Below, piece after piece: positions 33,944 to 43,178 of a stretch of DNA of 64,000 nucleotides (its first letter is position 1; every line of letters begins with the position of its first letter). A program made the translations under genes and the position numbers. This DNA is from an uncultured Chryseobacterium sp. (lineage in GTDB: Bacteria; Bacteroidota; Bacteroidia; Flavobacteriales; Weeksellaceae), in assembly GCA_913776245.1 (NCBI GenBank), contig CAJYLO010000004.1:1-64000 (forward strand), given 5' to 3'. The notes below the pieces were generated by a model. The model worked only from the letters and a program-made list of their open reading frames with translations. It searched no databases and had not been told where the DNA came from.

Positions 33944-34672
33944 ATGCTGAGCAGAGAATTCAAAGATAAAATAAAACGAAAAATCAATCACTACCAATTG
34001 ATTTATAGTGGAACAACTAAACATCTTAAAAAGGAAATCAATATTCCAAAGAAATGGTTTGGAAATGATTATGGAGGTTTTTTTGTTGCTACAGATTTTA
34101 TTAATGAGAATTCTCTAATTTATTCTTTTGGCATCGGAGAAGATATTTCCTTTGATACGGAAATTATAAAAAAATATAATGCCCACGTTTTTGGCTTTGA
34201 CCCAACTCCGAAATCCATCAAATGGATAAGCGATCAGCAGTTACCGGAAAAATTTCAATTTTATAATTTCGGAATTAGTGACAAGACTGGTACTTCTACA
34301 TTTTACTTTCCGAATAACCCAAATTTTGTGTCCGGAAGTGTGGTGCTGCAAAGTAATGTTAATGTTCAAAATGGTATTAATGTAGAACTTAAAACCTTAG
34401 AAGATACAGCCGCTTTTCTTGGACATAAAACAATCGATGTATTGAAGATGGATATAGAAGGTTCTGAGTATGACGTGATAGAAAACATTGTTAGAACTGA
34501 TATTTTCATTGGTCAGATTCTGGTAGAGTTTCATGACCGTTTTTTTGAAAATGGAACGGAAAAAACAATAAGAGTACTAGATCTTCTAAAGGAAAAAGGG
34601 TTTGTTATTTTTGGAATATCAGAAACTTTTGATGAGGTTTCTTTTATAAATAAAGATCTATTAAAAAAGTAA
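33944..34672 (+). CDS. FkbM family methyltransferase
   Basis: SAM-dependent methyltransferase of 242 residues. Motif I appears as LIYSFGIGEDISFDTEII, followed by HVFGFDPTPKSIKWI (acidic end of strand 2). The FkbM-specific IDVLKMDIEGSEYDVIENI is intact, with ILVEFHDRFFENG in the last strands. FkbM enzymes O-methylate sugars or small molecules. Closeness to a sugar transferase gene two genes on hints at surface glycan modification, an inference. Its composition is more AT-rich than its neighbours, suggesting insertion into the operon. Confidence 0.9.
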   Translation: MLSREFKDKIKRKINHYQLIYSGTTKHLKKEINIPKKWFGNDYGGFFVATDFINENSLIYSFGIGEDISFDTEIIKKYNAHVFGFDPTPKSIKWISDQQLPEKFQFYNFGISDKTGTSTFYFPNNPNFVSGSVVLQSNVNVQNGINVELKTLEDTAAFLGHKTIDVLKMDIEGSEYDVIENIVRTDIFIGQILVEFHDRFFENGTEKTIRVLDLLKEKGFVIFGISETFDEVSFINKDLLKK

Positions 34673-34684
34673 AAAGAAAGAACA

Positions 34685-35569
34685 ATGGCAAAAATTCTAG
34701 ATGGACTAAAAGTCTCAAAAGAAGTAAAGGCTGAAATCAAGGAAGAGGTAGAAAAAATTCTGGCCAATAAAAGAAGAGCACCACATCTGGTAGCGATTCT
34801 GGTAGGAAATAACGGCGCCAGCAAAGCCTATGTGAACAGCAAAGTAAAAGACTGCGAAGAGGTAGGTTTCTCCTCTACGCTTCTCAAATTTCCAAGCACA
34901 GTATCTGAAGCAGAACTGCTGGAAAAAATTGACGAGCTGAATAAATCCAAAGATGTAGACGGTTTTATCGTGCAGCTGCCTTTGCCGAAACAGATTGACC
35001 AGGAAAAAATCATTATGGCAATAGACCCAAGAAAGGATGTGGATGGCTTCCATCCGGAAAATTTCGGGAAAATGGCATTGGAAATGGACACTTTTTTACC
35101 AGCAACCCCGTTTGGAATATTGACGCTATTGGAACGATATAACATCGAAACCAAGGGTAAAAACTGTGTGATCATTGGCAGAAGCAGAATTGTAGGAAAG
35201 CCGATGAGCATCCTGATGGGAAGAAAGGATTTCCCGGGAAACTCTACGGTGACTCTCACACACTCATATACAGAACATATAGAAGAATATACAAAACAAG
35301 CTGACATTGTGATAACAGCATTGGGCGATCCGAATTTCCTGAAAGGGGAAATGATCAAGCAAGGTGCAGTTATCGTGGATGTCGGCATCACCAGAGTAGA
35401 TGATGATTCGGAAAAAGGGTATCATCTCGCAGGCGATGTAGATTTTGACAGCTGTGCCGAAAAAGCAAGCTGGATCACCCCGGTTCCGGGCGGAGTGGGT
35501 CCGATGACGCGCGCAATGCTGATGAAAAATACCATTATCGCTTATAAAACTTCGGTTTATAATGACTAA
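34685..35569 (+). CDS. folD: Bifunctional methylenetetrahydrofolate dehydrogenase/cyclohydrolase
   Basis: Enzyme of 294 residues oxidising 5,10-methylene-THF and hydrolysing the product to 10-formyl-THF in one-carbon metabolism. Signature segments are the catalytic Lys region in ASKAYVNSKVKDCEEVG, DGFIVQLPLPKQI, DPRKDVDGFHPENFGKM, NCVIIGRSRIVGKPMSILM (NADP loop) and TPVPGGVGPMTRAMLMKNT. The gene overlaps queE by eight bases. The start MAKILDGLKVSKEVK gives the usual length. Confidence 0.97.
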   Translation: MAKILDGLKVSKEVKAEIKEEVEKILANKRRAPHLVAILVGNNGASKAYVNSKVKDCEEVGFSSTLLKFPSTVSEAELLEKIDELNKSKDVDGFIVQLPLPKQIDQEKIIMAIDPRKDVDGFHPENFGKMALEMDTFLPATPFGILTLLERYNIETKGKNCVIIGRSRIVGKPMSILMGRKDFPGNSTVTLTHSYTEHIEEYTKQADIVITALGDPNFLKGEMIKQGAVIVDVGITRVDDDSEKGYHLAGDVDFDSCAEKASWITPVPGGVGPMTRAMLMKNTIIAYKTSVYND

Positions 35570-36194
35570 GGAACAAGAAGAATTACTATTAAAAGAAGGT
35601 AAAATGCTCCCGGTAATGGAGCATTTTTACACTATCCAGGGAGAAGGGTTTCACGCCGGGAAAGCGGCCTATTTCATACGCTTAGGCGGATGCGACGTTG
35701 GCTGTCACTGGTGCGATGTGAAGGAAAGCTGGGATCCGAAACTCCATCCATTGATGGATGCCACAGAAATAGCGGAAACTGCCGCAAAATATTGTAAAAC
35801 CATTGTTCTGACCGGTGGCGAACCACTGATGTGGAATCTTGAGATCTTAACCTCCAGATTAAAGGAACTGGGCTGTACTATTCATATCGAAACATCTGGC
35901 GCATATCCTATGAGCGGTCATTTGGACTGGATCACTCTCTCGCCGAAGAAAACAGGACTTCCTTTGGAAGATATCTATAAAGTTGCCAGTGAACTGAAAA
36001 TGATTATTTTCAATAATAATGATTTCAAATTTGCTCAGGAGCAGCAGGCTAAAACCAATAACAGCTGCGTGCTGTATCTCCAAAGCGAATGGAGCAAACG
36101 CGTTGCGATGTACCCGAAAATTACAGATTTTATTCTTGAACATCCGGAATGGCGGTCTTCGATCCAGACTCATAAGTATCTGAATATTCCTTAA
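35562..36194 (+). CDS. queE: 7-carboxy-7-deazaguanine synthase
   Basis: Radical-SAM enzyme of 210 residues making CDG from carboxytetrahydropterin in queuosine biosynthesis. The cluster motif GGCDVGCHWCDVKESW has the C-x3-C-x2-C spacing. HFYTIQGEGFHAGKAAYFIRLG precedes it, and TIVLTGGEPLMWNLE and HIETSGAYP follow. HWCD fits the QueE group that binds the pterin. No other queuosine genes are in the window. It overlaps folD by eight bases and lies 12 bases ahead of the sugar transferase. Confidence 0.94.
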   Translation: MTKEQEELLLKEGKMLPVMEHFYTIQGEGFHAGKAAYFIRLGGCDVGCHWCDVKESWDPKLHPLMDATEIAETAAKYCKTIVLTGGEPLMWNLEILTSRLKELGCTIHIETSGAYPMSGHLDWITLSPKKTGLPLEDIYKVASELKMIIFNNNDFKFAQEQQAKTNNSCVLYLQSEWSKRVAMYPKITDFILEHPEWRSSIQTHKYLNIP

Positions 36195-36206
36195 ATTTGG
36201 AAATTT

Positions 36207-37574
36207 ATGCAGCGACTCAGGTATTCCAGATATTTCAAAGCCTTCGTGATCCTACTAGATATGATTCTGGTAGCTTCGGTTTTTATTTCATATTACCGAA
36301 GGAATTTTGAAATCAAATATGACACGGAGTCTCTTGAGCAAAACATACTTTCTATAGTATTACTTTGTTTTTTCTGGCTTCTGCTGAGCGGAAGAACAAG
36401 GTTATATCATATTCCGCGGAACCTTACCTATACCGTATACCTGGAAAGAATCATCATCCATGTGTTTTTCTTCTTTTTTGGTGTGCTTCTGTTGGGAAAG
36501 GTCAGCAATAATGATTTCCTGAAAACAGAGCGTTTCTACCTGGCAATCATCCTGTCATTAATTGTAATTCCCGTAAAAACACTGATATTTTTTCTGCTGA
36601 AATATATCCGGAGTATCGGGAAAAACCATAGAAACGTGATGTTCATCGGAGAAACGGCATCTACTGATGTTCTTAAAGATATCATCAGTGAGAGAAAGGA
36701 TTTCGGATATAAAATATATGATTATTCCGGAAATTATGATCTGGAGAATATTGTGAAATTTTGGAAAGATAATGGCATTCATACTGTTTTTCTTCCCTCC
36801 GAACACACACTGGAAAAAAGCTTTGAAAATAAACTTTTTCATCAGGCAGAACTTAACAAAGTGAAAGTTTCATTGGTCCCGAATATCATCCAGAATGATT
36901 TTTTTGAATTTGAATTCAATTATATAGAAACCGTGCCTGTTTTAACGCAAGCCAAATATCCATTAGATCTTTTTACAAATTTCTCGATCAAACGGTTTTT
37001 TGACATCATTTTTTCGCTGTTCATTCTGATCTGTATCTGTTCGTGGCTTTTCCCTATTATTATTTTATTGATAAAGCTGGACGGCTCAAAAGGTTCCGCC
37101 TTTTTTATTCAGAAAAGATATGGTTACCACGATGAGGTTTTTGACTGCTTCAAATTCAGAACAATGGAGGTCAATAATCTGTCTTCCAAGAAAACAACCG
37201 AACAGAATGATAAAAGGATTACCAAAATCGGAAAATTTCTTAGAAAAACAAGTCTGGATGAGATGCCACAATTTGTCAATGTTTTATTAGGGACTATGTC
37301 AGTTGTAGGGCCGCGCCCACATATGCTTTTAGTGGATGATTTTTACAAACCGAAGATTAGCAGATACAGTCTCCGGAGTATGGTGAAACCAGGAATAACC
37401 GGCCTCGCACAGGTAAGCGGACTCCGTGGAGACGAGGGCGATATGAACATCGGTATGAAAAAGAGAATACTCACAGATTCTTTTTATGTGCGTAACTGGA
37501 GTTTTAGTATGGATATTGTAATCATTCTCAAAACCATTTTTCTGATTATTATCGGCGATAAAAAAGCACATTGA
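36207..37574 (+). CDS. Polyprenyl-phosphate sugar-1-phosphate transferase (WcaJ/WbaP-like)
   Basis: Membrane enzyme of 455 residues starting glycan synthesis by moving sugar-1-phosphate to undecaprenyl phosphate. Four N-terminal membrane helices (to about residue 140) are followed by a Rossmann-like region (NVMFIGETASTDVLKDI). The catalytic bacterial sugar transferase domain starts at KRFFDIIFSLFILI: it contains FFIQKRYGYHDEVFDCFKFRTM, RKTSLDEMPQFVNVLLGTMS, VVGPRPHM and VKPGITGLAQVSGLRGDEG. The sugar is unknown. Its place behind an FkbM methyltransferase suggests exopolysaccharide or O-antigen work. Confidence 0.92.
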   Translation: MQRLRYSRYFKAFVILLDMILVASVFISYYRRNFEIKYDTESLEQNILSIVLLCFFWLLLSGRTRLYHIPRNLTYTVYLERIIIHVFFFFFGVLLLGKVSNNDFLKTERFYLAIILSLIVIPVKTLIFFLLKYIRSIGKNHRNVMFIGETASTDVLKDIISERKDFGYKIYDYSGNYDLENIVKFWKDNGIHTVFLPSEHTLEKSFENKLFHQAELNKVKVSLVPNIIQNDFFEFEFNYIETVPVLTQAKYPLDLFTNFSIKRFFDIIFSLFILICICSWLFPIIILLIKLDGSKGSAFFIQKRYGYHDEVFDCFKFRTMEVNNLSSKKTTEQNDKRITKIGKFLRKTSLDEMPQFVNVLLGTMSVVGPRPHMLLVDDFYKPKISRYSLRSMVKPGITGLAQVSGLRGDEGDMNIGMKKRILTDSFYVRNWSFSMDIVIILKTIFLIIIGDKKAH

Positions 37575-37603
37575 TTATTAGAAAAAAAACCTAATTTAGC
37601 TTT

Positions 37604-38356
37604 ATGTTAAAACGACTATTTGAATCTGTAGGAGAATATTTTCTATTGCTGGGAAAGGCTCTCAGCAAGCCTCAGAAAAGAAATGTATATCTCAAGCTCT
37701 TAGTGAGAGAATTTTATGATCTGGGGGTCAACTCCTTTGGATTGGTATTGTTTACCTCTTTTTTTGTTGGAGCGGTTGTAGCCATTCAGATGTTTAACAA
37801 TTTCAGTGCGTCTTCTTTTCCTATTCCGAACAGTTTTATCGGCTATGCAACCAAGGTCGTTCTTATCCTTGAGTTCTCTCCCACTATTATCTCGGTTATT
37901 CTGGCTGGCAAAGTTGGCTCTTATATTGCTTCCAGTATCGGCACGATGAGAGTTACTGAACAGATAGATGCTTTGGATATTATGGGCGTTAATTCTCCGA
38001 ATTTCCTGATTTTGCCGAAAATAGTCGCTAGTGTTATATTCAATCCGTTATTGATTGCAATCAGTATTGTGGTAGGCATATGGGGTGGTTATGTAGCAGG
38101 TATTGCAACAGGCAACTGGACGAAAGCTGACTATATCACAGGTATCCAGATGTATATGCCTTCTTATTTTATCTGGTATGCCTTCCTTAAAACAGCGGTA
38201 TTTGCTTTTTTAATAGCAACCATTCCTGCCTATTTCGGATATAATGTGAAAGGCGGTTCCCTGGAAGTTGGACGTGCCAGCACACAGGCTGTGGTTTGGA
38301 CCATGATTTCTGTCATTATAATGGATTTACTATTAACCCAAATGTTACTGAGCTGA
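37604..38356 (+). CDS. mlaE: MlaE-type lipid-transport ABC permease
   Basis: Inner-membrane permease of 250 residues of the Mla/MCE phospholipid trafficking system. Family segments are FGLVLFTSFFVGAVVAIQ, VLILEFSPTIISVILAGKVG, SYIASSIGTMRVTEQIDAL (the conserved coupling segment) and MGVNSPNFLILPKIVA. Five or six hydrophobic helices are visible. The TGA overlaps the ATG of the ATPase gene (TGATG), so they are coupled. No MCE-domain (MlaD) gene follows here. Confidence 0.95.
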   Translation: MLKRLFESVGEYFLLLGKALSKPQKRNVYLKLLVREFYDLGVNSFGLVLFTSFFVGAVVAIQMFNNFSASSFPIPNSFIGYATKVVLILEFSPTIISVILAGKVGSYIASSIGTMRVTEQIDALDIMGVNSPNFLILPKIVASVIFNPLLIAISIVVGIWGGYVAGIATGNWTKADYITGIQMYMPSYFIWYAFLKTAVFAFLIATIPAYFGYNVKGGSLEVGRASTQAVVWTMISVIIMDLLLTQMLLS

Positions 38357-39207
38357 TGATAGAAGTTAAAGATTTAAGAAAAAGTTTTAATGATGTAGAA
38401 GTTCTTAAAGGTATTTCTACAACATTTGATACCGGCAAGGTGAATTTGGTAATCGGGCAGAGCGGATCCGGTAAAACCGTATTCCTGAAATGTCTTCTCA
38501 ACGTATACGAGCCATCAAGCGGAGGCATTTTGTTTGACGGAAGAGATATTGTGAGAATGTCAAGAGAAGAAAAACAGGCTTTGCGTGCAGAGATCGGAAC
38601 TGTTTTTCAGGGAAGTGCGCTTTTTGACTCTATGACTGTTGAAGAAAATATCAGTTTCCCTTTGGATATGTTTACAAATCTCACTTACAGGGAAAAAAAA
38701 CGAAAAGTTCTGGAAGTGATCGGCCGGGTAAACCTTCAGAATGCCAATAAAAAATTCCCGTCCGAAATTTCCGGCGGGATGCAGAAAAGGGTAGCCATTG
38801 CAAGAGCAATCGTTAATAATCCGAAATATCTCTTCTGCGATGAGCCCAACTCCGGGCTGGATCCTTACACATCCAATGTAATTGATGATCTGTTGCTGGA
38901 GATCACCAAAGAATATAATACCACCACTATCATCAACACCCACGATATGAACTCCGTGATGACTATTGGTGAAAAGATTCTGTATCTTCGCCTGGGAATC
39001 AAAGAGTGGGAAGGTAATAAAGATATATTAGCAACAGCAAAAAATAAAAATCTCCTGGATTTCGTTTATTCTTCAGAGCTTTTCAAGCAGCTGAGAGAGT
39101 TTATGCTGGAAAATGAGCAGACTAGTTTAACACATCATAATAAACCCGAAAACAATGAAACAGAAGATTCACGAATTCAAAATAAAAAATCAAACGAAAA
39201 TGAGTAA
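38356..39207 (+). CDS. mlaF: MlaF-type lipid-transport ABC ATPase
   Basis: ATPase of 283 residues powering MlaE. ATG 38356 (MIEVKDLRKSF) overlaps the permease stop; the frame open upstream lies inside mlaE. Walker A is GQSGSGKT, the Q-loop region is FQGSALFDSMTVEEN, the signature is SGGMQKR, Walker B is YLFCDEPNSGLDP, and the switch His is in INTHD. The last 45 residues (ENEQTSLTHHNKPENNETED) form an acidic, low-complexity tail not needed for the fold. The stop overlaps the next ATG (ATGAGTAA). Confidence 0.95.
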   Translation: MIEVKDLRKSFNDVEVLKGISTTFDTGKVNLVIGQSGSGKTVFLKCLLNVYEPSSGGILFDGRDIVRMSREEKQALRAEIGTVFQGSALFDSMTVEENISFPLDMFTNLTYREKKRKVLEVIGRVNLQNANKKFPSEISGGMQKRVAIARAIVNNPKYLFCDEPNSGLDPYTSNVIDDLLLEITKEYNTTTIINTHDMNSVMTIGEKILYLRLGIKEWEGNKDILATAKNKNLLDFVYSSELFKQLREFMLENEQTSLTHHNKPENNETEDSRIQNKKSNENE

Positions 39208-39817
39208 AAAACTGATCAGTACATTAGCCATATTCCTGGGAATGATGGCTTACTCGCAGGTTACAGTAGGGTTGAGAGCCAATGCGCTTTTCAATACGTC
39301 TTCTGCAAGCTGGGATAATTTCAAAGGAACTGTAAACGGCGAAAAAGAAAATACCGGATTCAACGCTGGTCTGGCTTTTAAAATTGGCTCACCTGTGGGC
39401 GGCTGGTTCGTAATGCCGGAAATTTATTACACTTCCATCAAGAATGAAGCGACCGCAAATGTAAACGGAGCCACCGTAAACATTGAAGCTAAAAGCAATA
39501 GAATTGATGTGCCGGTTATGGTAGGCCACAATTTTCTTTTAGGCAAACTGGCAGCATTTGTAGGTCCGGTTGCCTCTTATAATCTGACGACAGATAATAC
39601 GTTCCAGAATTTCAAAGAAAACGCTACTAAAGAGTTTACTGTTGGTTACCAATTCGGAGCGCAGGCTACATTGTCAAAATTTGTAGTGAATGCAAGATTC
39701 GAAGGTGCTTTTTCTAAAGATACCAGAAAGTTTATCAACAACGTATCTGGAGAAGAGATCAGATATGATAACAGACCAAGTATGTTTATCCTTGGGGTTG
39801 GTTATAATTTCAAATAA
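39200..39817 (+). CDS. Outer-membrane beta-barrel protein (PorT/OMP_b-brl type)
   Basis: Protein of 205 residues. ATG 39200 is preferred since MSKKLISTLAIFLGMMAYSQ is a signal peptide; a start at 39155 would place a basic tail before it. The mature part (VTVGLRANALFNTSS...) has about eight amphipathic strands, with GWFVMPEIYYTS, IDVPVMVGHNFLLGKLAAFVGPVASYNL and a C-terminal MFILGVGYNFK ending in aromatic-plus-Lys. It is the last gene of the pgi-mla run, overlapping mlaF by eight bases, which links it loosely to envelope lipid transport. Confidence 0.85.
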   Translation: MSKKLISTLAIFLGMMAYSQVTVGLRANALFNTSSASWDNFKGTVNGEKENTGFNAGLAFKIGSPVGGWFVMPEIYYTSIKNEATANVNGATVNIEAKSNRIDVPVMVGHNFLLGKLAAFVGPVASYNLTTDNTFQNFKENATKEFTVGYQFGAQATLSKFVVNARFEGAFSKDTRKFINNVSGEEIRYDNRPSMFILGVGYNFK

Positions 39818-39838
39818 TCACAACTCTTAAAAATATGA

Positions 39839-39866
39839 GAAGGCTGGAAATTACTTTCCAGCCTTC
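39839..39866 (+). terminator. Terminator ending the pgi-mla operon
   Basis: GAAGGCTGGAAA (39839-39850) pairs perfectly with TTTCCAGCCTTC (39855-39866) around TTAC. The T-run that follows is weak. Confidence 0.75.
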
Positions 39867-39979
39867 TTCATATATAGACCTTAAAAATTCACAAAAATTC
39901 TCCTTTATTGAGAAATCATTTTTGTAATACGAAAGTATAAGCTTTTATTCAACAATTGTTTAACATAATAAACAAAAAA

Positions 39980-40012
39980 TTGAACAATATTAACATGTTT
40001 TGTTTATTTTTG
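39980..40012 (+). promoter_or_regulatory. Promoter of the AraC regulator gene
   Basis: TTG (39980-39982), a 22-base spacer and TATTTTTG (40005-40012) fit the consensus. The spacer and flank repeat AAACA/TGTTT-like blocks, which could be autoregulator sites; that is speculative. Confidence 0.65.
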
Positions 40013-40034
40013 TTTTCAAAGAACATTAACTTGA

Positions 40035-40880
40035 ATGAAGGTTATACTTGAACATATTACTCCGGACGAAAACAGCTCTTTTCGTGTGCTGCATATTAAA
40101 GGAGTTCCTATCTCTGAACTGAATTGGCAATATCATTATCATTCTGAAATTGAGATTGTTTGCGTATTGCACGGAAAAGGCACAAGACACGTAGGCTATC
40201 ATAAAAGCCATTTTGAAGACGGCGCACTGGCTCTTATCGGCTCTAATATCCCGCATTCCGGCTTCGGACTCAATGCAACAGATCCGCACGAAGAAATCGT
40301 AATACAGTTCAAGGAAGATATTCTTTCCCTTCCGGAAGGTGAGCCGGGATCTAATGCGATCAGAAAACTTTTGGAAATCTCCAGATACGGCGTTCTTTTT
40401 TCCTCGAAAGTAAAAAACCAGCTCATCCCAAAGTTAGAATTGATGGCTGAATCTGAAGGATATAAAAGATATTTGCTGCTCTTGGAAATTCTTTTTGAGC
40501 TGTCTAAGACAGAAGATTTTGAACTGATGAATACCGAAGTAATGCCTTACACTATTGTATCCAGAAACAGAAATCGCCTGGAAGCTGTATTTACTTATGT
40601 AGAAAATGGTTATCAGAACGAAATCGATATTATGCAGGCTGCAGATCTTGCTAACCTAACGAAACCCGCATTTTGTAATTTTTTCAAGAAAGCCACATCC
40701 CTTACGTTTGTAGAATTTGTAAACAGGTACAGAATAGATAAAGCTTGTATTTTGCTTTCGCAAGAAAAAAGCATAGCAGAAAGCTGCTATGCTACAGGTT
40801 TTAATAATATTACTTATTTTAATAAGATTTTTAAAAAGTATACGAATACTACTCCGGGACAATTTATAAAAAACTTATAG
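40035..40880 (+). CDS. AraC family transcriptional regulator with cupin sensor
   Basis: DNA-binding regulator of 281 residues. The N-terminal cupin (residues about 15-110: YHYHSEIEIVCVLHGKGTRHVGYHKS, ALIGSNIPHSG) should bind a small ligand, often a sugar or phenolic. The C-terminal AraC domain has two helix-turn-helix parts: IDIMQAADLANLTKPAFCNFFKKATS and SIAESCYATGFNNITYFNKIFKKYTNTTPGQF, the second being the conserved signature. It has its own promoter. The target genes are unknown and no catabolic operon is adjacent. It converges with the next gene with four bases between stops. Confidence 0.92.
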   Translation: MKVILEHITPDENSSFRVLHIKGVPISELNWQYHYHSEIEIVCVLHGKGTRHVGYHKSHFEDGALALIGSNIPHSGFGLNATDPHEEIVIQFKEDILSLPEGEPGSNAIRKLLEISRYGVLFSSKVKNQLIPKLELMAESEGYKRYLLLLEILFELSKTEDFELMNTEVMPYTIVSRNRNRLEAVFTYVENGYQNEIDIMQAADLANLTKPAFCNFFKKATSLTFVEFVNRYRIDKACILLSQEKSIAESCYATGFNNITYFNKIFKKYTNTTPGQFIKNL

Positions 40881-40884
40881 GTTT

Positions 40885-41169
40885 TTAATAAGTCCGGTTA
40901 ATTTCGGTTTGTGCTTTTTGTTTTTCAAGTTCGGCTTTCTCCTGCTGAAGTTGCTTTAGTTCACGTCTGATCTGTGCTTCTTTTATCGCATTTCCCTTAC
41001 TTACATATCCTACTAAACCTCCAATTATTAAACCTATTCCAATTCCAAAAAGAATACCCATCAATGTAATAGGCTCAAATAATCTTATAACTGTAAAATT
41101 GTCATTAAAGTAAAGTAAAATAAACGCTAATAATAAAAGTATTACGCCCGTAAAAGTTAAACTTTTCAT
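40885..41169 (-). CDS. Small membrane protein with coiled-coil tail
   Basis: Protein of 94 residues with two hydrophobic helices: TGVILLLLAFILLYF (residues 6-20) and LMGILFGIGIGLIIGGLVGYV (36-56), the second with glycine-zipper spacing. A charged helix (IKEAQIRRELKQLQQEKAELEKQKAQ) follows and should form a coiled coil in the cytoplasm. The family is not recognised. It lies 34 bases downstream of the M48 peptidase gene on the same strand and may share its message. Confidence 0.75.
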   Translation of the reverse strand: MKSLTFTGVILLLLAFILLYFNDNFTVIRLFEPITLMGILFGIGIGLIIGGLVGYVSKGNAIKEAQIRRELKQLQQEKAELEKQKAQTEINRTY

Positions 41170-41203
41170 AATTGTGATTTTAATCTAAATTAAGCAAAAA
41201 AGT

Positions 41204-42010
41204 TTAAAGTTTACCGCCTGCCGCTTTATAATATTGCAGAGCTTTTGGCATATCCGCATTCAGATCAGCGATTCTGTTAGCAGGATTCGGGTGGGTAGAC
41301 AAAAATTCAGGCTGCCTGTTTCCGGTAGAAGATGCTTCCATTCTTTGCCAGAAAGAAATTGCAGTTCTTGGATCATAACCAGCCATTGCCATTATCTGAA
41401 GGCCCATTTCATCTGCTTCGGATTCCTGTTTTCTTCCATAAGCCAAAAGACCTACCTGTGCTCCAATTGGATACACTTTCTCAAAAACACCAGCCCATTG
41501 ACTGTTAGACATCGTTCCGCCAAGAAGACTGCCACCATATTGTGCTAACATGGCTTGGGAAATTCTCTCATTCCCATGACCAGCCAAAGCGTGAGAAACT
41601 TCGTGCCCCATTACAACGGCTACACCATTATCATCTTTGCAAACAGGCATTATTCCGCTATAAAAAGCCACTTTTCCGCCAGGCATACACCAGGCATTCA
41701 ACTGAGGATCCTGAATCAGATTAAATTCCCAATTGTACCCTGCAAGTGCAGATTCGCGCCCAATACTTTTATAGTAGGAATATGCCGCATTTTTAATTCG
41801 GGCTCCCACATTTTTTACCCGGTTGGCATCTGCAGTACCTGTAATCACTTTAGCCTTAGATAAAGTCGTTCTGTATTCTGACGCTGCTGCAGTAGCAATC
41901 TCGGAATTGTTGGCGATCTGTATAGACGATCTGCCGGTTATCGGGTTGGTAACACAGGCTACAAGCCCGAATGCTCCCAAAACATAAGAAGAAATTTTAA
42001 GGATTTTCAT
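41204..42010 (-). CDS. M48 family metallopeptidase lipoprotein
   Basis: Zinc peptidase of 268 residues, related to LoiP/BepA-type envelope quality-control proteases. The signal ends GAFGLVAC with lipidated Cys19. The zinc motif HEVSHALAGHGNER (H-E-x-x-H) and the third-ligand Glu in RKQESEADEMGLQIMAMAGYDP are intact. WCMPGGKVAFYSGIMP and STHPNPANRI complete the family pattern. It faces the periplasm and probably degrades misfolded envelope proteins. It lies 46 bases behind thiL. Confidence 0.93.
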   Translation of the reverse strand: MKILKISSYVLGAFGLVACVTNPITGRSSIQIANNSEIATAAASEYRTTLSKAKVITGTADANRVKNVGARIKNAAYSYYKSIGRESALAGYNWEFNLIQDPQLNAWCMPGGKVAFYSGIMPVCKDDNGVAVVMGHEVSHALAGHGNERISQAMLAQYGGSLLGGTMSNSQWAGVFEKVYPIGAQVGLLAYGRKQESEADEMGLQIMAMAGYDPRTAISFWQRMEASSTGNRQPEFLSTHPNPANRIADLNADMPKALQYYKAAGGKL

Positions 42011-42056
42011 CGTTTATTCTAAATTTAATTGTGTTTTACAAGTTTTATTCCAAAAA

Positions 42057-43109
42057 TTATTCTTTGTTGAGAAAGGCATCCCAACCTTGTGCTGTGAGCG
42101 GGATCAGCTGATTAGATCCTCTTGCAATTAGAAAATTATCTATGGTTTCTGTGGCATGGCCAATGATGGTAAAATCCGGATGATTTCTGATCTTTTCAAA
42201 ATCATTTGGATTGATGGTAAAGAGCAGCTCATAATCTTCGCCACCGTTAAGCGCGGCCATTGCCGGGTTAAGATTCAGTTCTTCTGCAGTAGAAATAGTG
42301 ACACTGTCCATCGGGATTTTTTCTTCATACAAATGAAACCCTACTTTTGACTGATCTGATAAATGAAGTATCTCTGAAGCCAGACCATCCGAAACATCAA
42401 TCATAGAGGTCGGTAAAATATCCAGTTCTTCCAGTTTTTTCCTGATGTCTGTCCTTGCTTCCGGTTTCAGCTGTCTTTCCAGAATGTAATCATATCCTTC
42501 CATTTCCGGCTGCATATTCGGATTAGCCAGATATACGGAATGTTCTCTCTCCAGAATCTGCAATCCCATATAAGCACCGCCTAGATCTCCTGTTACAATC
42601 AAAAGGTCATTGGGTTTTGCATCATTTCTTCTTGTAATTTTATCTTCATCCGCCAAACCAATAGCTGTAATGCTAATAACCAAACCGGCATTGGAGCTTG
42701 TAGTATCTCCGCCAATTAAATCTACTTTATAACGGTTACAGGCTAAAGCAATTCCCGCATAAATCTCATCGAGTGCTTCTACAGGAAAACGGTTGGATAC
42801 GGCAACTGAAACCAAAATCTGTGTAGGAACAGCATTCATGGCGGCAATATCACTCAGGTTTACGACAACGGCTTTATATCCTAAATGCTTTAAGGGCACA
42901 TATCCCAGATTAAAATGAACGCCTTCCGCCAGCATATCTGTGGAAACCACCACTTTTTTATTTCCCGGATCTATAACTGCGGCATCATCGCCAACTGAAA
43001 TTTTTGTAGAATCCTGCAGAATCTGAAAATGTTTCGTCAGATGTTTTATTAAGCCAAATTCTCCTAGTTTTGATATAGGCGTAAGCTCTTGTGATTTGTC
43101 TTCCAGCAT
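42057..43109 (-). CDS. thiL: Thiamine-monophosphate kinase
   Basis: Enzyme of 350 residues phosphorylating thiamine phosphate to the diphosphate coenzyme. Typical motifs are LGEFGLIKHLTKHF, VGDDAAVIDP (metal/ATP), STDMLAEGVHFNL, LGYKAVVVNLSDIAAMNAVPTQILV, LIGGDTTSS, SMIDVSDGLASEILHLSDQS and ALNGGEDYELLFT. All Asp ligands expected in PurM/ThiL-type proteins appear. No TPP riboswitch was evident upstream. The thioesterase gene lies 69 bases upstream on the same strand. Confidence 0.96.
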   Translation of the reverse strand: MLEDKSQELTPISKLGEFGLIKHLTKHFQILQDSTKISVGDDAAVIDPGNKKVVVSTDMLAEGVHFNLGYVPLKHLGYKAVVVNLSDIAAMNAVPTQILVSVAVSNRFPVEALDEIYAGIALACNRYKVDLIGGDTTSSNAGLVISITAIGLADEDKITRRNDAKPNDLLIVTGDLGGAYMGLQILEREHSVYLANPNMQPEMEGYDYILERQLKPEARTDIRKKLEELDILPTSMIDVSDGLASEILHLSDQSKVGFHLYEEKIPMDSVTISTAEELNLNPAMAALNGGEDYELLFTINPNDFEKIRNHPDFTIIGHATETIDNFLIARGSNQLIPLTAQGWDAFLNKE

Positions 43110-43178
43110 TTATAAATGATATTTGATTAATTATAACCGATTAAAAACAATCGAAATTTCTCTCGATTACCATTAATC

